Shown here in pieces: positions 13,641 through 14,348 of a stretch of 14,348 nucleotides of DNA. How positions within the stretch are numbered: the first letter of the stretch is position 1; every line of letters begins with the position of its first letter. This stretch comes from Caldivirga sp. UBA161 (GTDB lineage: Archaea > Thermoproteota > Thermoprotei > Thermoproteales > Thermocladiaceae). The position numbers and the translations under genes are program-made. The stretch lies in the NCBI RefSeq assembly GCF_002506515.1, contig NZ_DAXS01000023.1, positions 23,938 to 38,285 on the forward strand, written 5' to 3'. Under the pieces are notes generated by a model, which did not search any database, had not been told where the DNA came from, and saw only the letters and a program-made list of their open reading frames with translations.

Positions 13641-13981
13641 GACTTAGCCCTATAGGAGTTAAGGAGGTCCACAATCTCCTTAAGATCCTCCTCCTTAAAG
13701 GGCCTCTTCTCAACACTTATTATCGCCTGAAGCTCCTCAGGAGTTGAAGGCATAATGTTAACCACTTGAATAGCAGTAATCCTAGCTAAACCATACTTAC
13801 CCGTTAACTCCTTAATAAGGGCCTCAGCATCCTCAGGCCTAACCTTCCTATACCTCCTAAGGTAATCTAAGGTAATGTTTATTACCTGTGACTCTAAGCC
13901 GTACTTAGTCACAATATCCTCAAGTAACCTAAGCGCCTCCGGGTTACTTACATCAACGTAATCCTTAACTTTCCTAACCAC
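13634..13981 (-). CDS. rpoF: DNA-directed RNA polymerase subunit Rpo4 (Rpb4/RpoF)
   Basis: Subunit F (Rpo4) of archaeal RNA polymerase, which pairs with Rpo7 to form the stalk that binds emerging RNA and helps open promoters. The 115-residue length is normal. The diagnostic segment VVNIMPSTPEELQAII is at 78-93, preceded by the DAEALIKEL helix and followed by KRPFKEEDLKEIVDLL, the HRDC-like end. The start is GTG (13981), backed by a TATA box 25 nt upstream. The gene leads a two-gene operon with DUF655. In many archaea the gene upstream is ribosomal protein L21e; here that place holds only broken reading frames. Confidence 0.95.
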   Translation of the reverse strand: MVRKVKDYVDVSNPEALRLLEDIVTKYGLESQVINITLDYLRRYRKVRPEDAEALIKELTGKYGLARITAIQVVNIMPSTPEELQAIISVEKRPFKEEDLKEIVDLLNSYRAKSG

Positions 13982-14001
13982 ATGAGTTTACCAGAATAAT
14001 G

Positions 14002-14010
14002 TTTATAAAG
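14002..14010 (-). promoter_or_regulatory. TATA box of rpoF
   Basis: CTTTATAAA on the minus strand is centred 25 nt before the GTG at 13981, consistent with a leaderless rpoF-DUF655 transcript. Confidence 0.6.
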
Positions 14011-14021
14011 ATTATTACTAA

Positions 14022-14319
14022 GCAGCATGACCCATAAAGAGGCATTAAAGCATTCTTAACATCATTTACTGAACCCTGTAGAATAAGCACCCTGGCTCTA
14101 ACATCATTATACCAATCCTAACCCGATGAAATGCATTAACATGTAGGAAGTACGCCCCATCCATGCTGCTCCACTTAATTTGAGCTCAGCCTTATCCAGT
14201 AGGCTTACAGCCCACTAAAGGGCTAGGAGGGGAATCACTTGATTTCTTCATCTACTACATTGCATTAGCGCCTCAATTATTAATTCAGGTAGGGGCTTAA
14301 TATGTCCACTCCTAGCCAT
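14022..14319 (-). pseudogene. Probable decayed gene upstream of rpoF, family unknown
   Basis: An ATG at 14319 starts MARSGHIKPLPELIIEALMQ, which ends at a TGA (14248-14250). The same frame continues with RNQVIPLLAL to a TAG (14215-14217), then 35 residues beginning WAVSLLDKAELKLSGAAWMG up to a TAA (14107-14109). A one-base shift near 14112 then gives WYNDVRARVLILQGSVNDVK followed by NALMPLYGS. Read together, these pieces make one plausible helical protein of about 100 residues with two stops and one frameshift. I do not recognise it. Chance open frames are the main alternative. Nothing else is seen between 14011 and 14348. Confidence 0.4.
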
Positions 14320-14348
14320 TTAAAACTAAGTTTCCTTTAACGATAGCC

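Noticed and set aside
13974..14021. Continuation of the broken upstream frame into the rpoF start (LVIIFINIILVNSCG)
   Set aside because: This stretch is the AT-rich rpoF promoter with its TATA box; the hydrophobic reading is most likely a by-product.
1..14348. CRISPR array or intact insertion sequence
   Set aside because: No regularly spaced repeats, no transposase or integrase gene and no long terminal inverted repeats were seen.

Overview
The window looks like chromosomal DNA from a hyperthermophilic crenarchaeon of the Thermoproteales, most like Caldivirga or Vulcanisaeta. This is inferred from gene content and style, not from a search. The signs are an archaeal ether-lipid enzyme (glycerol-1-phosphate dehydrogenase), an archaeal/eukaryotic-type prolyl-tRNA synthetase, the archaeal RNA polymerase subunit Rpo4 next to a DUF655 protein, moderate GC, AGG/ATA/TTA-rich codons, and TATA boxes 24-29 nt upstream of start codons, which implies mostly leaderless mRNAs.

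Layout. 30-1091 (-): egsA, first step of archaeal membrane lipid synthesis. 1092-1583: a gap with a 41-codon ORF. 1584-3029 (-) proS and 3156-4589 (+) tldD are divergent from a 126-bp promoter region. tldD overlaps by 32 nt the convergent XTP/dITP pyrophosphatase gene (4558-5145, -). 5446-5733 (+): a two-helix membrane protein with a charged tail, behind a 7+7 inverted repeat. 5808-6089 (-): a small retropepsin-like protein whose catalytic Asp is Ala. 6198-6485 (+) acylphosphatase and 6482-7483 (-) a CaCA-type cation exchanger share a TTAA at their ends. 7867-8322 (+) a degenerate nucleotidyltransferase abuts 8323-9150 (-), an EamA-type transporter. After a gap of about 900 bp comes a 989-residue GH106-like glycosidase (10048-13017, -), then DUF655 (13052-13630, -) and rpoF (13634-13981, -).

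The genes are mainly independent housekeeping units (lipid synthesis, translation, transcription, nucleotide-pool cleaning, ion and metabolite transport). The only clear operon is rpoF-DUF655; the glycosidase follows it after 34 bp but has its own TATA box. I see no CRISPR array, intact insertion sequence, rRNA or recognisable tRNA.

The most interesting material is molecular decay and re-use. Several proteins keep a fold but lose key residues: the aspartic-protease-like protein, the nucleotidyltransferase, the ProRS zinc site, and a probable zinc ligand in EgsA. Several gaps hold coding-like but broken reading frames: 14022-14319 beside rpoF, and a GC-richer block at 9649-9822. An orphan TATA/Shine-Dalgarno/ATG assembly at 9948-10023 leads only to a three-codon frame pointing at the 3' end of the glycosidase gene. 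I found no strong case for a wholly new multi-gene system.
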